A stretch of 64,000 nt of DNA from Micromonospora sp. WMMD980 (GCF_029626035.1 NZ_JARUBE010000003.1:1736001-1800000), one strand, 5' to 3'. Shown: positions 14,998 to 23,359, counted from the stretch's first letter. The notes: generated from the letters alone by a model not told the origin. Translations and numbers: made by a program.

Positions 14998-16272
14998 ATG
15001 TTTGTGAGGCGGCGACTGACGCTTTTCGCGATGACCGTCGCGGCCGCGCCGCTCGCGGTCGGCGCGTGCACCGCCGGCCCGAAGTCGGTGGTGCGGCACG
15101 CCGAGGCGGCGCCGCCGCCGTCGGTCACGGTCACGCCGGCCGACCGGGCCCGCGACGTGCCGATCAGCGCGGAGGTGGGCACGAGGGTCAGCAACGGCAA
15201 GGTGACCGGGGTGAAGCTCGCCGACGACAAGGGCCGCCCGGTGCCGGCCCAGGCGCGCGAGGACGGATCCGGTTGGGTGCCGGACCGCCCGTTGGCCAAT
15301 TCCCGGACGTACACGGCCGAGGTGACCGTGGCCGGTGACTCCGGAAAGACCACGACACAGAAGACGACGTTCACCACGATGGCCAAATCCACCAAACCGG
15401 CCGTCACCAGTGAGTTGTATTTCCAGGACAACCAGACGTACGGGACGGCGATGCCGGTCGTGCTCGGTTTCGACCCGCCGATCCCGGAACAGGCGCGCGC
15501 GGACGTGCAGCGCCGGCTGTTCGTCCGGACCGACCCGCCGCAGCCGGGCACCTGGTCGTGGATGTCCGACGGCAAGCAGGCCGAGTACCGGGCGCCGGAC
15601 CGCTGGAAGCCGGGCACGAGGATCAGTGTGCGCAGCGCGCTGGAGGGGCTGCCCATCGGCAAGGAGGCGGTCGGCGACATCGACCGGGTGGCGACCGCCA
15701 AGGTGGGCCGGCAGGTGTCGCTCGACATCGACAACACCACCAAGCAGATGACCGTCTACCAGGACGGCAAGGTGCTCCGGAAGCTCCCGGTGAGTCTCGG
15801 CAAGCCCAGCACGCCGAGTTCCAGCGGGACGATGGTGATCATGGAGAAGCACGAGCACACCACGTTCGACACCCGGGGCGAGCCGGACGGCGGCTACGTG
15901 GTCGACGTGGACGACGCGCAGCGGCTGACCTGGGGCGGTGAGTTCATCCACTCGGCGCCGTGGTCGGAGGGGGAGCAGGGCTTCAACAACACCTCGCACG
16001 GCTGCACGAACGTCTCGGCCGCCGGCGCCGACTGGCTGATGGGCGTCACACAGGTCGGTGACCTGGTGACCGTCAAGGGCACCGAGGTGCAGCTCCAGCC
16101 GGGCAACGGCTTCACGGCCTGGAACGTGAGCTGGAACGAGTTCGCCAAGGGCAGCGCGCTGCCCGTACCGGCGGGGCTGAAGCCCACGCAGAGCCCGACG
16201 CCGCATCCCGGCGCGGTGGCCGGCGGGTCCGCGCCCGCACCCACCCCGACCAGGAGAAACAGCGGCGGCTGA
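14998..16272 (+). CDS. L,D-transpeptidase lipoprotein (YkuD domain)
   Basis: 424 aa, ATG after a GGGGGG purine run. The N-terminal signal ends in a lipobox-like AVGAC (Cys about 24), so it is probably a lipoprotein. An Ig-like region with PADRARDVPISAEV follows (about 40-130), then a second one, and the YkuD catalytic domain (about 235-370) with HSAPWS and the active-site SHGCTN (His, Cys). These enzymes make 3-3 cross-links between mDAP residues of peptidoglycan. A Pro/Thr-rich tail ends the protein. The Ig-Ig-YkuD layout matches mycobacterial Ldt enzymes. Confidence 0.94.
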   Translation: MFVRRRLTLFAMTVAAAPLAVGACTAGPKSVVRHAEAAPPPSVTVTPADRARDVPISAEVGTRVSNGKVTGVKLADDKGRPVPAQAREDGSGWVPDRPLANSRTYTAEVTVAGDSGKTTTQKTTFTTMAKSTKPAVTSELYFQDNQTYGTAMPVVLGFDPPIPEQARADVQRRLFVRTDPPQPGTWSWMSDGKQAEYRAPDRWKPGTRISVRSALEGLPIGKEAVGDIDRVATAKVGRQVSLDIDNTTKQMTVYQDGKVLRKLPVSLGKPSTPSSSGTMVIMEKHEHTTFDTRGEPDGGYVVDVDDAQRLTWGGEFIHSAPWSEGEQGFNNTSHGCTNVSAAGADWLMGVTQVGDLVTVKGTEVQLQPGNGFTAWNVSWNEFAKGSALPVPAGLKPTQSPTPHPGAVAGGSAPAPTPTRRNSGG

Positions 16273-16291
16273 GTCCGGGGAGGAACGGCCA

Positions 16292-16323
16292 CGGGCCGGC
16301 CCGCGTCCGCGCGGGCCGGCCCG
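16292..16323. terminator. bidirectional hairpin between L,D-transpeptidase and SMP-30-like genes
   Basis: A perfect 14-bp GC stem (16292-16305 with 16310-16323) with a TCCG loop lies between convergent stops. Confidence 0.8.
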
Positions 16324-16331
16324 ACGCCGTC

Positions 16332-17351
16332 TCAGTCCAGGTCGACGCGGGCCACGCCGGTCGCGGTCAGGCTGCCCAGCCAGAGCTGCCGGCCGTGCTG
16401 CCGCACGCCGGTCACCATCGGGTACGCGCCGCGGGGCCCGTGCAGCGTCCGCAACACCCGCCCCGCGCCGTCGACCAGCGCGACCAGCCCGTAGCGGCGC
16501 GGCTGCGGCTGCACCGCCCCGGGCAGCAGGGCCACCACCTGGCGTACCCGGGGATGGGGCAGCAACCGCTCCATGACCGGCAGCCGAGGGCTCGGCAGCG
16601 CGATCCAGTAGGTCCCGTCGCCGACCGCGGAGACGTTGTCCGGATATGCCGGCAGGTCGGTCAGTACGGTGGCCCGCCCGTCCGGCAGGTCCACCCGCAG
16701 CAGGCGGTGGGTCGCGGTCTCGACGAGCATGAGCGCCGACTCGTCCGGGGTGAGCGCCAGCCCGTTGGGAAAGTAGAGCCCGTCGGCCACCACGTCGGTG
16801 CGCCCGGTGCGTCTGTCATACGCCAGCACCCGCCCGTTGGGGCGGTGCTCCAGCAGGTCCCGCTTCCAGTGCGAGAGCGGGAACCGGTCGGACGAGTCGG
16901 TGAAGAAGACGGTGCCGTCGCGGGCCACGGCGGCGTTGTCGGCCAGGTGCACCGGCGGCGCGGTGCCGGTCAGCTCGTGCACCGCGCCGGCCGGGTCGAC
17001 GCGCAGCAGCCCTCGGTAGGCGTCGCAGACCAGCAGCCCGCCGTCGACCGGGTCCAGTTCGACGCCGAGTGGCCGGCCGCCGGTCACCGCGAGCAACGCG
17101 GGGCGGGTGCCGGGCGGGGCGTCCGCCGGCCACCACCAGAGCCGGCCGTCCTCGTCGCCGCTGATCACCCGGTCGTCCGCGTCGACCACCACGTCCTCCG
17201 GACCGCGCCCGCCGTCGGGCAGCGGCAGCACCTCGGCCCGGTCCAGCCGGGTGTCGCCGGGGGCCCAGTCCCCGGCCAGCGGCGGCGGCACCGTCGCCGG
17301 CTCGCGGACCGGGCGGATCAGCAGGGGGACGCGGGGGCGGGGGACGGCCAT
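16332..17351 (-). CDS. SMP-30/strictosidine-synthase-like beta-propeller protein
   Basis: 339 aa. The sequence shows propeller-blade patterns such as GPEDVVVDADDRVISGDEDGR, GGLLVCDAYRGLLRVDP, ADNAAVARDGTVFFTDSSDRF, FPNGLALTPDESALMLVET and YPDNVSAVGDGTYWIAL, which are typical of the strictosidine synthase/SMP-30 superfamily (lactonases and C-C-forming enzymes). There is no signal peptide, so it is probably cytoplasmic. The ATG at 17351 is preceded by CACAAT with a 6-nt gap, indicating leaderless expression. Substrate is unknown. Confidence 0.85.
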   Translation of the reverse strand: MAVPRPRVPLLIRPVREPATVPPPLAGDWAPGDTRLDRAEVLPLPDGGRGPEDVVVDADDRVISGDEDGRLWWWPADAPPGTRPALLAVTGGRPLGVELDPVDGGLLVCDAYRGLLRVDPAGAVHELTGTAPPVHLADNAAVARDGTVFFTDSSDRFPLSHWKRDLLEHRPNGRVLAYDRRTGRTDVVADGLYFPNGLALTPDESALMLVETATHRLLRVDLPDGRATVLTDLPAYPDNVSAVGDGTYWIALPSPRLPVMERLLPHPRVRQVVALLPGAVQPQPRRYGLVALVDGAGRVLRTLHGPRGAYPMVTGVRQHGRQLWLGSLTATGVARVDLD

Positions 17352-17357
17352 CGGGTC

Positions 17358-17363
17358 ATTGTG
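17358..17363 (-). promoter_or_regulatory. -10 box CACAAT, leaderless start of the SMP-30-like gene
   Basis: The box plus GACCCG leads straight to ATG 17351 on the minus strand. The same arrangement (CACAAT, GACGGA, ATG) recurs at 59971. Confidence 0.45.
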
Positions 17364-17564
17364 GGCCCGCCGGCGCTCCGGCGCGGAGTACCGCCCGGCG
17401 TGTCCGCGCCGCCACCGCCGCTCGGCCCGGGTGGCCCGGCCGGCGGAGGGCGGTCGCCGCGGTGGCGGAAGGTTGCGGGAAGACCCTGAGGCGGGTCGGG
17501 GTCGGCACCCCGACGCTACCCGGAACCCCGCCTGCGAGCTGCCGGAACTGTCGGTGGGCGGGGG

Positions 17565-17570
17565 TAGGTT
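17565..17570 (+). promoter_or_regulatory. -10 box TAGGTT, leaderless start of the STAS gene
   Basis: TAGGTT is 7 nt from the ATG at 17578, with no purine-rich ribosome-binding site between them. Confidence 0.5.
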
Positions 17571-17577
17571 TGCCGGT

Positions 17578-17937
17578 ATGACGGACAGCGGCGGCCGCTT
17601 CTCGGTGGCGACGGAGGTGCTCGACCACGTGGTCGAGCTGCGGCCGGTGGGTGAGATCGACATCGCCACCGTGTCGGCGTTCCGGGCCGCGCTCTGGGCG
17701 GCGCCGGCGCGCCCGCTGGTGCGCGTCGACCTGTCCGGCGTGCCGCTGCTCTCCGCCGCCGGGGTGCGGGCGCTGGCCGCCGCCCACCTGCGGGTCCGGG
17801 CCCGCGGCGGCGAGCTGGTGCTCGTCGACCCGGCGCCGGTGGTGGCCCGGGTGCTGCGCGTCACCGGCCTGCACCGGGTCGTTCCGGTGCGCGAGTCGGG
17901 CCGCGCCGGCGAGCTGCTGACCTGCGTCGCCGCCTGA
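17578..17937 (+). CDS. STAS-domain anti-sigma factor antagonist
   Basis: 119 aa, a single STAS domain. The strand-helix pattern is VELRPVGEIDIATVSAFRAAL, then VRVDLSGVPLLSAAGVRALAA, where the Ser of LLSAAG aligns with the phosphorylated Ser of SpoIIAA/RsbV, then GGELVLVDPAPVVARVLRVTGL. Such proteins free sigma factors by binding anti-sigma kinases when unphosphorylated. No partner kinase lies next to it, so the switch it belongs to is unknown. Confidence 0.9.
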   Translation: MTDSGGRFSVATEVLDHVVELRPVGEIDIATVSAFRAALWAAPARPLVRVDLSGVPLLSAAGVRALAAAHLRVRARGGELVLVDPAPVVARVLRVTGLHRVVPVRESGRAGELLTCVAA

Positions 17938-17943
17938 GCGGCG

Positions 17944-17976
17944 ACCGGGCCGCCGGCGCGACGCCGACGGCCCGGT
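17944..17976. terminator. hairpin between STAS and FKBP genes
   Basis: ACCGGGCCG pairs with CGGCCCGGT (17944-17952 with 17968-17976), and CGGCG pairs with CGCCG inside it. It lies between convergent stop codons. Confidence 0.75.
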
Positions 17977-17991
17977 GGTGCCCAGCCGGGC

Positions 17992-18360
17992 TCAGCGCAC
18001 GCCGAGCAGGTCCACCACGAAGACGAGCGTCTCGTTCGGCTTGATGACGCCGCCGGCGCCCCGGGCGCCGTAGCCCAGGTGCGGCGGAATGGTGAGCCGG
18101 CGCCGGCCGCCCACCTTCATGCCGATCACGCCCTGGTCCCAGCCGGCGATGACCTGGCCGCCGCCGAGCGGGAACTCGAACGTCTCACCCCGGTTCCACG
18201 AGGCGTCGAACTCGTGGCCGGTCGAGTGGGCCACGCCCACGTAGTGCACGCTGGCCAGCTGGCCGGCGTGGGCCTCCGGGCCGTCGCCGACGGTGATGTC
18301 CTCGACGACGAGATCGGCGGGCGGCGCGCCCTCGATCGGGCCAACCTCGGGCTTGTCCAT
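17992..18360 (-). CDS. FKBP-type peptidyl-prolyl cis-trans isomerase
   Basis: 122 aa, ATG preceded by GGAGA. The FKBP fold shows VHYVGVAHSTGHEFDASWNRGETFEF, the active-site GGGQVIAGWDQGVIGMKVGGRR and IPPHLGYGARG, ending VFVVDLLGV. No signal peptide is present, so it acts in the cytoplasm, catalysing prolyl isomerisation in protein folding. It is a typical single-domain actinobacterial FKBP and lies downstream of the DoxX gene on the same strand, separated by a hairpin. Confidence 0.95.
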   Translation of the reverse strand: MDKPEVGPIEGAPPADLVVEDITVGDGPEAHAGQLASVHYVGVAHSTGHEFDASWNRGETFEFPLGGGQVIAGWDQGVIGMKVGGRRRLTIPPHLGYGARGAGGVIKPNETLVFVVDLLGVR

Positions 18361-18484
18361 GAGCGGGTCTCCTCGGTGCTGACGGTGCGGTCACCGTCGA
18401 TCCTGCCGGATCGCGACCGGCCGATACGCGCCGGTCCCCGCCGCACCACCGACCTCGCCCGCCGGCGCGGACGACGAAGGCGGA

Positions 18485-18502
18485 CGTCGCCTGCCGGCGA
18501 CG
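18485..18502. terminator. short hairpin after the DoxX gene
   Basis: CGTCGCC pairs with GGCGACG around TGCC, 22 nt past the DoxX stop. The stem is only 7 bp. Confidence 0.5.
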
Positions 18503-18523
18503 CCCGCCCGGGGCGACCTGCGC

Positions 18524-19072
18524 TCACTTCAGCCAGGGCAGGCGCTGGACCAGGGGGAGCTTCGCCCAGGCCCGGCCGAGGCCGAGGGTGTTGCCGGCGC
18601 CGACCAGGGCCAGGCCGGCGAGCAGGCCCGCGTAGATGAGGTGGTCGTCCATGAAGGGGTTGTTCTCGGGGGGCAGCACGGCCGTCCACATCAGGACCAG
18701 CAGCAGCCCGCCGGCGACGGCGGCGATCCGGGTGCCGACGCCGAGCAGCAGCGCCACGCCGATGCCGAGCAGGCCGAGCATGAACAGCCAGTCGGCCCAG
18801 GCCGCACCGGCGATGTCGTGGTAGATGTCGGCGAACGGGCCGGCCACGGCGTTGCCCAGGAAGCCCTTGGTCGGGCTGCCGCCGTTGATCCAGGCGTTCT
18901 TCGCCGGGGTCTCGTGCCCCAGAGCGAACATCTTGTCCAGGAAGGCCCAGAGGAAGACCCAGCCCAGGGCGATCCGCAGTCCGGCCCAGACGTACCGGGT
19001 GGCCTTCTGGCGGGGGGTCTCGACCGCCGGAGCGTTGGTGGCGGCGGGGGTCCGCTCGATTGTCGCGGTCAT
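18524..19072 (-). CDS. DoxX family membrane protein
   Basis: 182 aa with four predicted membrane helices: WAGLRIALGWVFLWAFLDKMF, a mid-protein WLFMLGLLGIGVALLLGVG, IAAVAGGLLLVLMWTAVL and the helix at LIYAGLLAGLALVGAG. The first helix with ALGWVFLWAFLDK resembles the DoxX/quinol-oxidase-subunit family, often linked to redox or thiosulfate metabolism. The start is uncertain: ATG 19072 has GGAG 3 nt away, while GTG 19081 has AGGAAGG. No functional partner lies nearby. Confidence 0.85.
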   Translation of the reverse strand: MTATIERTPAATNAPAVETPRQKATRYVWAGLRIALGWVFLWAFLDKMFALGHETPAKNAWINGGSPTKGFLGNAVAGPFADIYHDIAGAAWADWLFMLGLLGIGVALLLGVGTRIAAVAGGLLLVLMWTAVLPPENNPFMDDHLIYAGLLAGLALVGAGNTLGLGRAWAKLPLVQRLPWLK

Positions 19073-19259
19073 GGTCTCCACGTCCCTTCCTGTGCCTGGC
19101 ACCGCGCTTCGGTGGCACCTCCATTCCATCGCCCGGGGGCGCGGCGGAGCAGGGCCGAGGGTGCCCCCGCGACCGGGTCCTTGGTCCCGTCCGGACCCGG
19201 TCCCCTCGGCCCGCCCGGGACCGGCCCGCCGCCCCTGCCCCCGGTGCCCGCCGGCGGCC

Positions 19260-19265
19260 TAGCGT
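19260..19265 (+). promoter_or_regulatory. -10-like box TAGCGT before the CBS protein
   Basis: TAGCGT would place transcription start near 19272, leaving a short leader with AGGAGGT at 19287-19293. Confidence 0.4.
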
Positions 19266-19297
19266 CGCTGGTGGAGGCACGTGTCGAGGAGGTCGTG

Positions 19298-19780
19298 ATG
19301 AGGACATGGCAGGTGGCCGACGTGATGACCAGGGACGTCGCGACCGTGGGTACGGAGACGCCCTACCGGGACGTCGTCGACGTGCTGGTGCGGGAGCGGG
19401 CCGCGACGGCCCGCCTGATGGACCGCGAGGCGGTCAAGCGGCTGCCGGTCCTCGACGACCTCGGCCGGCTGGCCGGCATCGTGACCCGCGGCGATCTGCT
19501 CCGGGTGCACCTGCGCACCGACGCGGAGATCCGCGAGGACGTGGTCCAGGAGGTGCTGCGGCGGGTCCTGGCGGTCCGCGACGGCCTGGTCACCGTGCAG
19601 GTCAGCGGCGGCGAGGTCACGATGGACGGTCGGCTGGACCGCCGTAGCGCCGTCGAGCTCGCCGGCCGCCTGGCCGGTCAGGTCGCCGGGGTGGTCGCGG
19701 TGCACAACGCCATCTCCTACGAGGTGGACGACACCACGCTGATGGAGCTGGACCCGGTGCACGCCACCCCGGTCGCGTGA
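19298..19780 (+). CDS. CBS-BON protein with an apparent CBS1/CBS2 fusion
   Basis: 160 aa, ATG after AGGAGGT. The usual actinobacterial protein has two CBS domains and a BON domain in about 210-230 residues. Here the first half of a CBS1-like unit (VADVMTRDVATVGTETPYRD, ending LVRER) runs directly into the second half of a CBS2-like unit (ATARLMDREAVKRLPVLDD then GRLAGIVTRGDLLRVHLR). This gives one chimeric CBS module followed by a BON-like domain (VTVQVSGGEVTMDGRL). An in-frame deletion between the homologous domains is the simple explanation. CBS pairs normally bind adenine nucleotides; whether this one does is unclear. Confidence 0.85.
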   Translation: MRTWQVADVMTRDVATVGTETPYRDVVDVLVRERAATARLMDREAVKRLPVLDDLGRLAGIVTRGDLLRVHLRTDAEIREDVVQEVLRRVLAVRDGLVTVQVSGGEVTMDGRLDRRSAVELAGRLAGQVAGVVAVHNAISYEVDDTTLMELDPVHATPVA

Positions 19781-19792
19781 CCTGCTTCCGGC

Positions 19793-20509
19793 TCACACCG
19801 GCGTCGCGAGCTGGGCGGCGAGCAGCTCCGGCGCCTCGGCCAGCGACGGACCGTACCAGGTGAGGTGCCGGCCGGAGACCAGCACCGAGGGCACCCCGCC
19901 GAACGCCTCGGGTCCGTCGTCGGCGGTGAACCGGTAGGGCTCGTCCGGGAGCACCACCAGCTCCGGCGACCGCTCGCGCAGCCGGTCGAGCGTCGGGCGT
20001 GGATAGCGTTCCGGGTCGGTGGCCCAGGCGTTCACCACGCCGAGGCGGCGCAGCACGTCCCCGGCGAAGGTGTCCCGGCCGAGCACCACCCACGGTCGCC
20101 GCCACACCGGCACCACGGCGGTGCGCACCCGCGCCGGCGCGGGCGGGGCGGCCCAGGCCCGGCAGGCCGCCCGCAACCAGGGCGGGTCGGCGGGCGCACC
20201 GAGCGCGGCGACGAGCGTGCCGAGCTGGTCGAGCGCCTCCGGCACGGTGCGGGGGAAGGTGACCCGGACCTCGACCCCGGCGGCCCGTAACGCCTCCGCG
20301 TCGGCGAGCCGGTTCTCCTCCTCGTTGAGCAGCACGAGATCGGGCGCCAGGGCGAGGACGCGGTCCAGGTCGGGAAATTTCGTCCCGCCGACCCGCGCGA
20401 CGTCCAACCCGGCCGGGTGGGTGCACCAGTCGGTCGCGCCGACCAGGACCTCCGGCCGGGTCGCCGCGACCGCCTCGGTCAGCGACGGCACCAGCGACAC
20501 CACCCGCAC
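19793..20509 (-). CDS. helical-backbone metal-receptor (BtuF/TroA-like) protein
   Basis: 238 aa from GTG 20509 after GGGGAGGA. It has the cobalamin/siderophore-binding fold signature: VVSLVPSLTEAVAA, VLVGATDWCTHPAG, VGGTKFPDLDRVLALAPDLVL and ERSPELVVLPDEPYRF. No signal peptide or lipobox is visible, and no ABC permease or ATPase is adjacent, so it appears to be a cytoplasmic orphan of the family rather than a classical transport receptor. Longer starts (MGRYGG, 20536) lack a ribosome-binding site. Confidence 0.85.
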   Translation of the reverse strand: MRVVSLVPSLTEAVAATRPEVLVGATDWCTHPAGLDVARVGGTKFPDLDRVLALAPDLVLLNEEENRLADAEALRAAGVEVRVTFPRTVPEALDQLGTLVAALGAPADPPWLRAACRAWAAPPAPARVRTAVVPVWRRPWVVLGRDTFAGDVLRRLGVVNAWATDPERYPRPTLDRLRERSPELVVLPDEPYRFTADDGPEAFGGVPSVLVSGRHLTWYGPSLAEAPELLAAQLATPV

Positions 20510-20587
20510 GCCTGTCCTCCCCCCGTACCGACCCATCCTCGCGCATCGACGGACCGCTGTCCGGTGGCCGGTGTCGGCGGACCGGTC

Positions 20588-20593
20588 GAGAAT
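20588..20593 (+). promoter_or_regulatory. -10 box GAGAAT, leaderless start of the nitroreductase
   Basis: GAGAAT is 6 nt before ATG 20600. It lies in a short divergent intergenic region shared with the metal-receptor gene. Confidence 0.45.
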
Positions 20594-20599
20594 GAGCGG

Positions 20600-21256
20600 A
20601 TGCCTCCCCACCCGACCGGTCGGCCGGTCCCCGACTACGGCGTCGCGCCGGCCGAGGCGCTGCCCCGGGCCCGTGAGTTCGCCGACCACCTGGTCCGCCG
20701 CCGGACCGTACGCGAGTTCAGCGACCGGGCGATCCCGCCGGGTGTGCTGGCCGAGGCGTTGCGGGCGGCGGCGTCGGCACCCAGCGGGGCCAACCGGCAG
20801 CCCTGGCGGTTCGTGGTGGTGACCGATCCGGCGCTGAAGCGGCGGCTGCGGGCCGCGGCGGAGGCCGAGGAGCGGGTCTTCTACGAGCGGCGGGCGCCGG
20901 AGGAGTGGCTGGCCGCGCTGGCCCCGCTCGGCACCGACGCGAGCAAGCCGTTCCTGGAGACCGCGCCGGCGGTCATCGTGGTGTTCGAGGTGCACCGGGG
21001 GCCGCGCTCGCCCCGGCCCTACTACGTCAAGGAGTCGGTGGGGATAGCCGTGGGCTTCCTGCTCGCCGCGCTGCACCGGGCCGGGCTGGCCACGTTGACC
21101 CACACGCCGAGCCCGATGCGGTTCCTCAACGAACTGCTCGACCGGCCGGCCGAGGAACGGGGCAACCTGCTCATCCCGGTCGGTTATCCCGCGCCCGACG
21201 CCACCGTGCCGGACATCGACCGCAAACCCGCCGCCGAGGTGGTCGTCTGGCGCTGA
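20600..21256 (+). CDS. nitroreductase family flavoprotein (iodotyrosine-deiodinase-like)
   Basis: 218 aa. FMN-binding motifs are RRRTVREFSDRAIP near the N-terminus, ASAPSGANRQPWRFVVV, SVGIAVGFLLAALHRAGLATL and the C-terminal HTPSPMRFLNELLDRP. The extended lid segment FYERRAPEEW, together with the SGANRQPW loop, resembles the iodotyrosine deiodinase/BluB-like branch more than classical NfsB. It would use NAD(P)H or ferredoxin electrons on an unknown substrate. It is transcribed alone, head to head with the metal-receptor gene. Confidence 0.9.
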   Translation: MPPHPTGRPVPDYGVAPAEALPRAREFADHLVRRRTVREFSDRAIPPGVLAEALRAAASAPSGANRQPWRFVVVTDPALKRRLRAAAEAEERVFYERRAPEEWLAALAPLGTDASKPFLETAPAVIVVFEVHRGPRSPRPYYVKESVGIAVGFLLAALHRAGLATLTHTPSPMRFLNELLDRPAEERGNLLIPVGYPAPDATVPDIDRKPAAEVVVWR

Positions 21257-21260
21257 CCGG

Positions 21261-22349
21261 TCAACGGGCCCCGGCCGGGGCGACGGCGGGCTCCGGCGGC
21301 AGGCCCGCCACCGGCACCCCCTCGCGGACCGCCCACTCCACCGCGGCCCGCAGGTCCGCCGTCGGCAGCGGACGCCGGGCGGTCACCGCGACCGCCGCGT
21401 GCACCGAGTAGGCGACGAACGGGAACGACCGGGCCAGCGCGCCGATCGCGTCGTGCAGCCGACTGACCACGGCGAGCGCCTCCGGTTCGCCGAGCGCCGG
21501 CAGGACCAGGTGGAACTCGTTGTCGGCGACCCGGACCGCCCGATCGACCGGGCGTAGCACGCCGGTGACGGCGGCGAGCAGGGCCTGACCCTCGCGGGCG
21601 GCGCTGCGCCGGCCGAAGCGTTCCGGCGAGCCGGCCGGTTCGTCCACCCGCAGGCCGACCAGCGCCACCGGCAGGGTGCCCGAGGCGGTCACCCCGTCCG
21701 CCCCGCTCCAGCGGCGCAGGCCGCCGTCGTCGAGCATGCCGTCCGTCGTCTCGACCGGCGGCGCGCTCCGGTCACCCCGGCGGGCGAGCAGCCGCAGCGC
21801 CGAATCGGCACGGGCCTCGCCCGGCCCGGCCGGGATGTCGCGGACCCGGGCCACCGCGTCGTCGAGCGCCGCGCGGGCCGGGCCCGGCAGCCGCTCGGCG
21901 AGCCGCTCCCGCAGCCGGATCACCTCGTGCAGCGCCGCGTCGCGGCGGAACCCCCAGCGGCCCTCGAAGAGCCGGCCGGCCTCCAGGGTCGCGGCCGGCG
22001 TGACCTCACCCCGGTCGTACGCCACGAGCGTGGCGCCGAAGCGCGGCGTCAGCGCCACCACGCTCCACTCGCGGGCCAACTCCTCGGTCTCGTCCAGCGT
22101 CACGGCGTACACCCCGTCGGGCAGGTCCGGCGGGGGGCCGCCCACCATCGCGACCACGGTGACCGTCGCCCGGCCGGCGATGCGCCGGTAGACGGCGCGC
22201 TCCCGCTCGAAGTAGGGCAGCCGCTGGAAGAGCGCGAACACGACGAGCGGGCCGTCCTCGGCCTCCGCCAGCGCGGCCCGCTCGATGGCGTGGGAGACGG
22301 CGACGAGACTGCGTTTGGTGAACCGTTCCGGGCTCAGTCCGCTGTGCAC
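21261..22349 (-). CDS. DICT sensory domain protein with degenerate GGDEF-like C-terminus
   Basis: 362 aa with a GTG start. The N-terminal half (about 1-150) fits the DICT sensory domain: TKRSLVAVSHAIERAAL, VVFALFQRLPYFERE, YRRIAGRATVTVVAM and LAREWSVVALTPRFGATLVA. The C-terminal half resembles a nucleotidyl-cyclase fold (VALVGLRVDEP, RPVDRAVRVADNEFHLVLPAL), but the GGDEF signature is ADNEF, so cyclase activity is unlikely. TAGGCT 6 nt before the GTG supports leaderless expression. It diverges from an uncharacterised DUF2726-like gene and may sense light or redox state; this is inference. Confidence 0.82.
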   Translation of the reverse strand: MHSGLSPERFTKRSLVAVSHAIERAALAEAEDGPLVVFALFQRLPYFERERAVYRRIAGRATVTVVAMVGGPPPDLPDGVYAVTLDETEELAREWSVVALTPRFGATLVAYDRGEVTPAATLEAGRLFEGRWGFRRDAALHEVIRLRERLAERLPGPARAALDDAVARVRDIPAGPGEARADSALRLLARRGDRSAPPVETTDGMLDDGGLRRWSGADGVTASGTLPVALVGLRVDEPAGSPERFGRRSAAREGQALLAAVTGVLRPVDRAVRVADNEFHLVLPALGEPEALAVVSRLHDAIGALARSFPFVAYSVHAAVAVTARRPLPTADLRAAVEWAVREGVPVAGLPPEPAVAPAGAR

Positions 22350-22355
22350 CCGCCG

Positions 22356-22361
22356 AGCCTA
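22356..22361 (-). promoter_or_regulatory. -10 box TAGGCT, leaderless start of the DICT gene
   Basis: On the minus strand TAGGCT, then CGGCGG, then GTG 22349. No Shine-Dalgarno sequence is available for this start. Confidence 0.5.
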
Positions 22362-22486
22362 GATCGCCGGACCCGTCGACGCACCGCCCGTCGGGCGTCC
22401 GGATTCCGCCGCACCGCCGAGGCGGCTGCCATGATCGACGCCCTACACTCGGACGCCGACGTAGGCGACGGACGGGTTGTGGCGAG

Positions 22487-23347
22487 ATGACGAGAACCGG
22501 CAGCGTGGCCGCCTCCTGGCTGCGGCCGATCCCGTCCGGCGCCGCGCCGCGCCTGTCACACGCCGGTCATGTCGGGCACGCCGACCGGCGGCTCGGTGAA
22601 CTGGCGCTGGGGCGTCCACCGGGGGTGACCGGCAGCCAGTGGAGCGCGGCCGGTCGAACCCGCCTCGACCTGGTGGTCTGCGCCGCCGACACCGGCTTGC
22701 CGCGGTTCGCCGTGCGCTTCGGCGCGCCCGCGTCCGACGGCTCGCCGGCGCGTCGGGCCGACCGGCTGACCGACGCGGTCTGCGCAGCCGTGGGTCTGCC
22801 GCTGCTGCGGGTCGAGTCGTCGACGCTCGGCGGCGCCGACCAGGTCCGGCGGTTCGTCGCGTACGTGCTCGACGCGCGTGCCTGTGCCGAGGGCACCGAC
22901 CCGGACGGCGGGGACGCGGTCGGGTTCCGCGACATCGTAGGTCGGCTGCCGGACGGCCGGCGTGGCCCGGTCAACGACCTCGGTGCGCTGGCCCGGGCCG
23001 ACGCGGTCGAGGCGTACGTGGCCGGGCGCCTGGCCGATCCGATCGTGCGCGGCCTGCACGTGCGGTGGTCGGGCGGGCCGGCGGAGGTCTGGGGCTGGGT
23101 CGAGGTGCGGCCCAGCCGGTGCCTGGTCGAGCGGGTGCGGCTGACCACCCTGGGCTTCTCCTGCGGGGTGGATCCGGGCCGGTTGGCCGAGGACCTGGCC
23201 GTGGCGGCGCTCCGGGAGCGGTTGCGTGATCTCGACGGGGTGTCCCTGGTGGACCGGGACGATCTGCGCGGGCAGGTGCATCGGCTCGCCGCCCGGCGGG
23301 ACTCCTTCGACGGCGGCTTCGCGTTCGACCACCTCTGCGCCGACTGA
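22487..23347 (+). CDS. hypothetical protein, possible DUF2726-like nuclease fold
   Basis: 286 aa. The region RLDLVVCAADTGLPRFAVRF, followed by RADRLTDAVCAAVGLPLLRV, has the pattern of a DUF2726/PD-(D/E)XK-like core, where an Asp, a downstream strand and a helix with RxD-K-type residues precede LPLLR(V). The second half (about 140-286) has no family I recognise. There is no signal or membrane segment. A TACACT box at 22444-22449 lies 37 nt upstream. An intrinsic terminator with a T-run follows the gene. The nuclease-fold suggestion is tentative. Confidence 0.6.
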   Translation: MTRTGSVAASWLRPIPSGAAPRLSHAGHVGHADRRLGELALGRPPGVTGSQWSAAGRTRLDLVVCAADTGLPRFAVRFGAPASDGSPARRADRLTDAVCAAVGLPLLRVESSTLGGADQVRRFVAYVLDARACAEGTDPDGGDAVGFRDIVGRLPDGRRGPVNDLGALARADAVEAYVAGRLADPIVRGLHVRWSGGPAEVWGWVEVRPSRCLVERVRLTTLGFSCGVDPGRLAEDLAVAALRERLRDLDGVSLVDRDDLRGQVHRLAARRDSFDGGFAFDHLCAD

Positions 23348-23359
23348 TCGGCCGTTCCG

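Noticed and set aside
18079..18639. Plus-strand frame over the FKBP and DoxX genes
   Set aside because: Antisense shadow rich in Arg and Pro without motifs.
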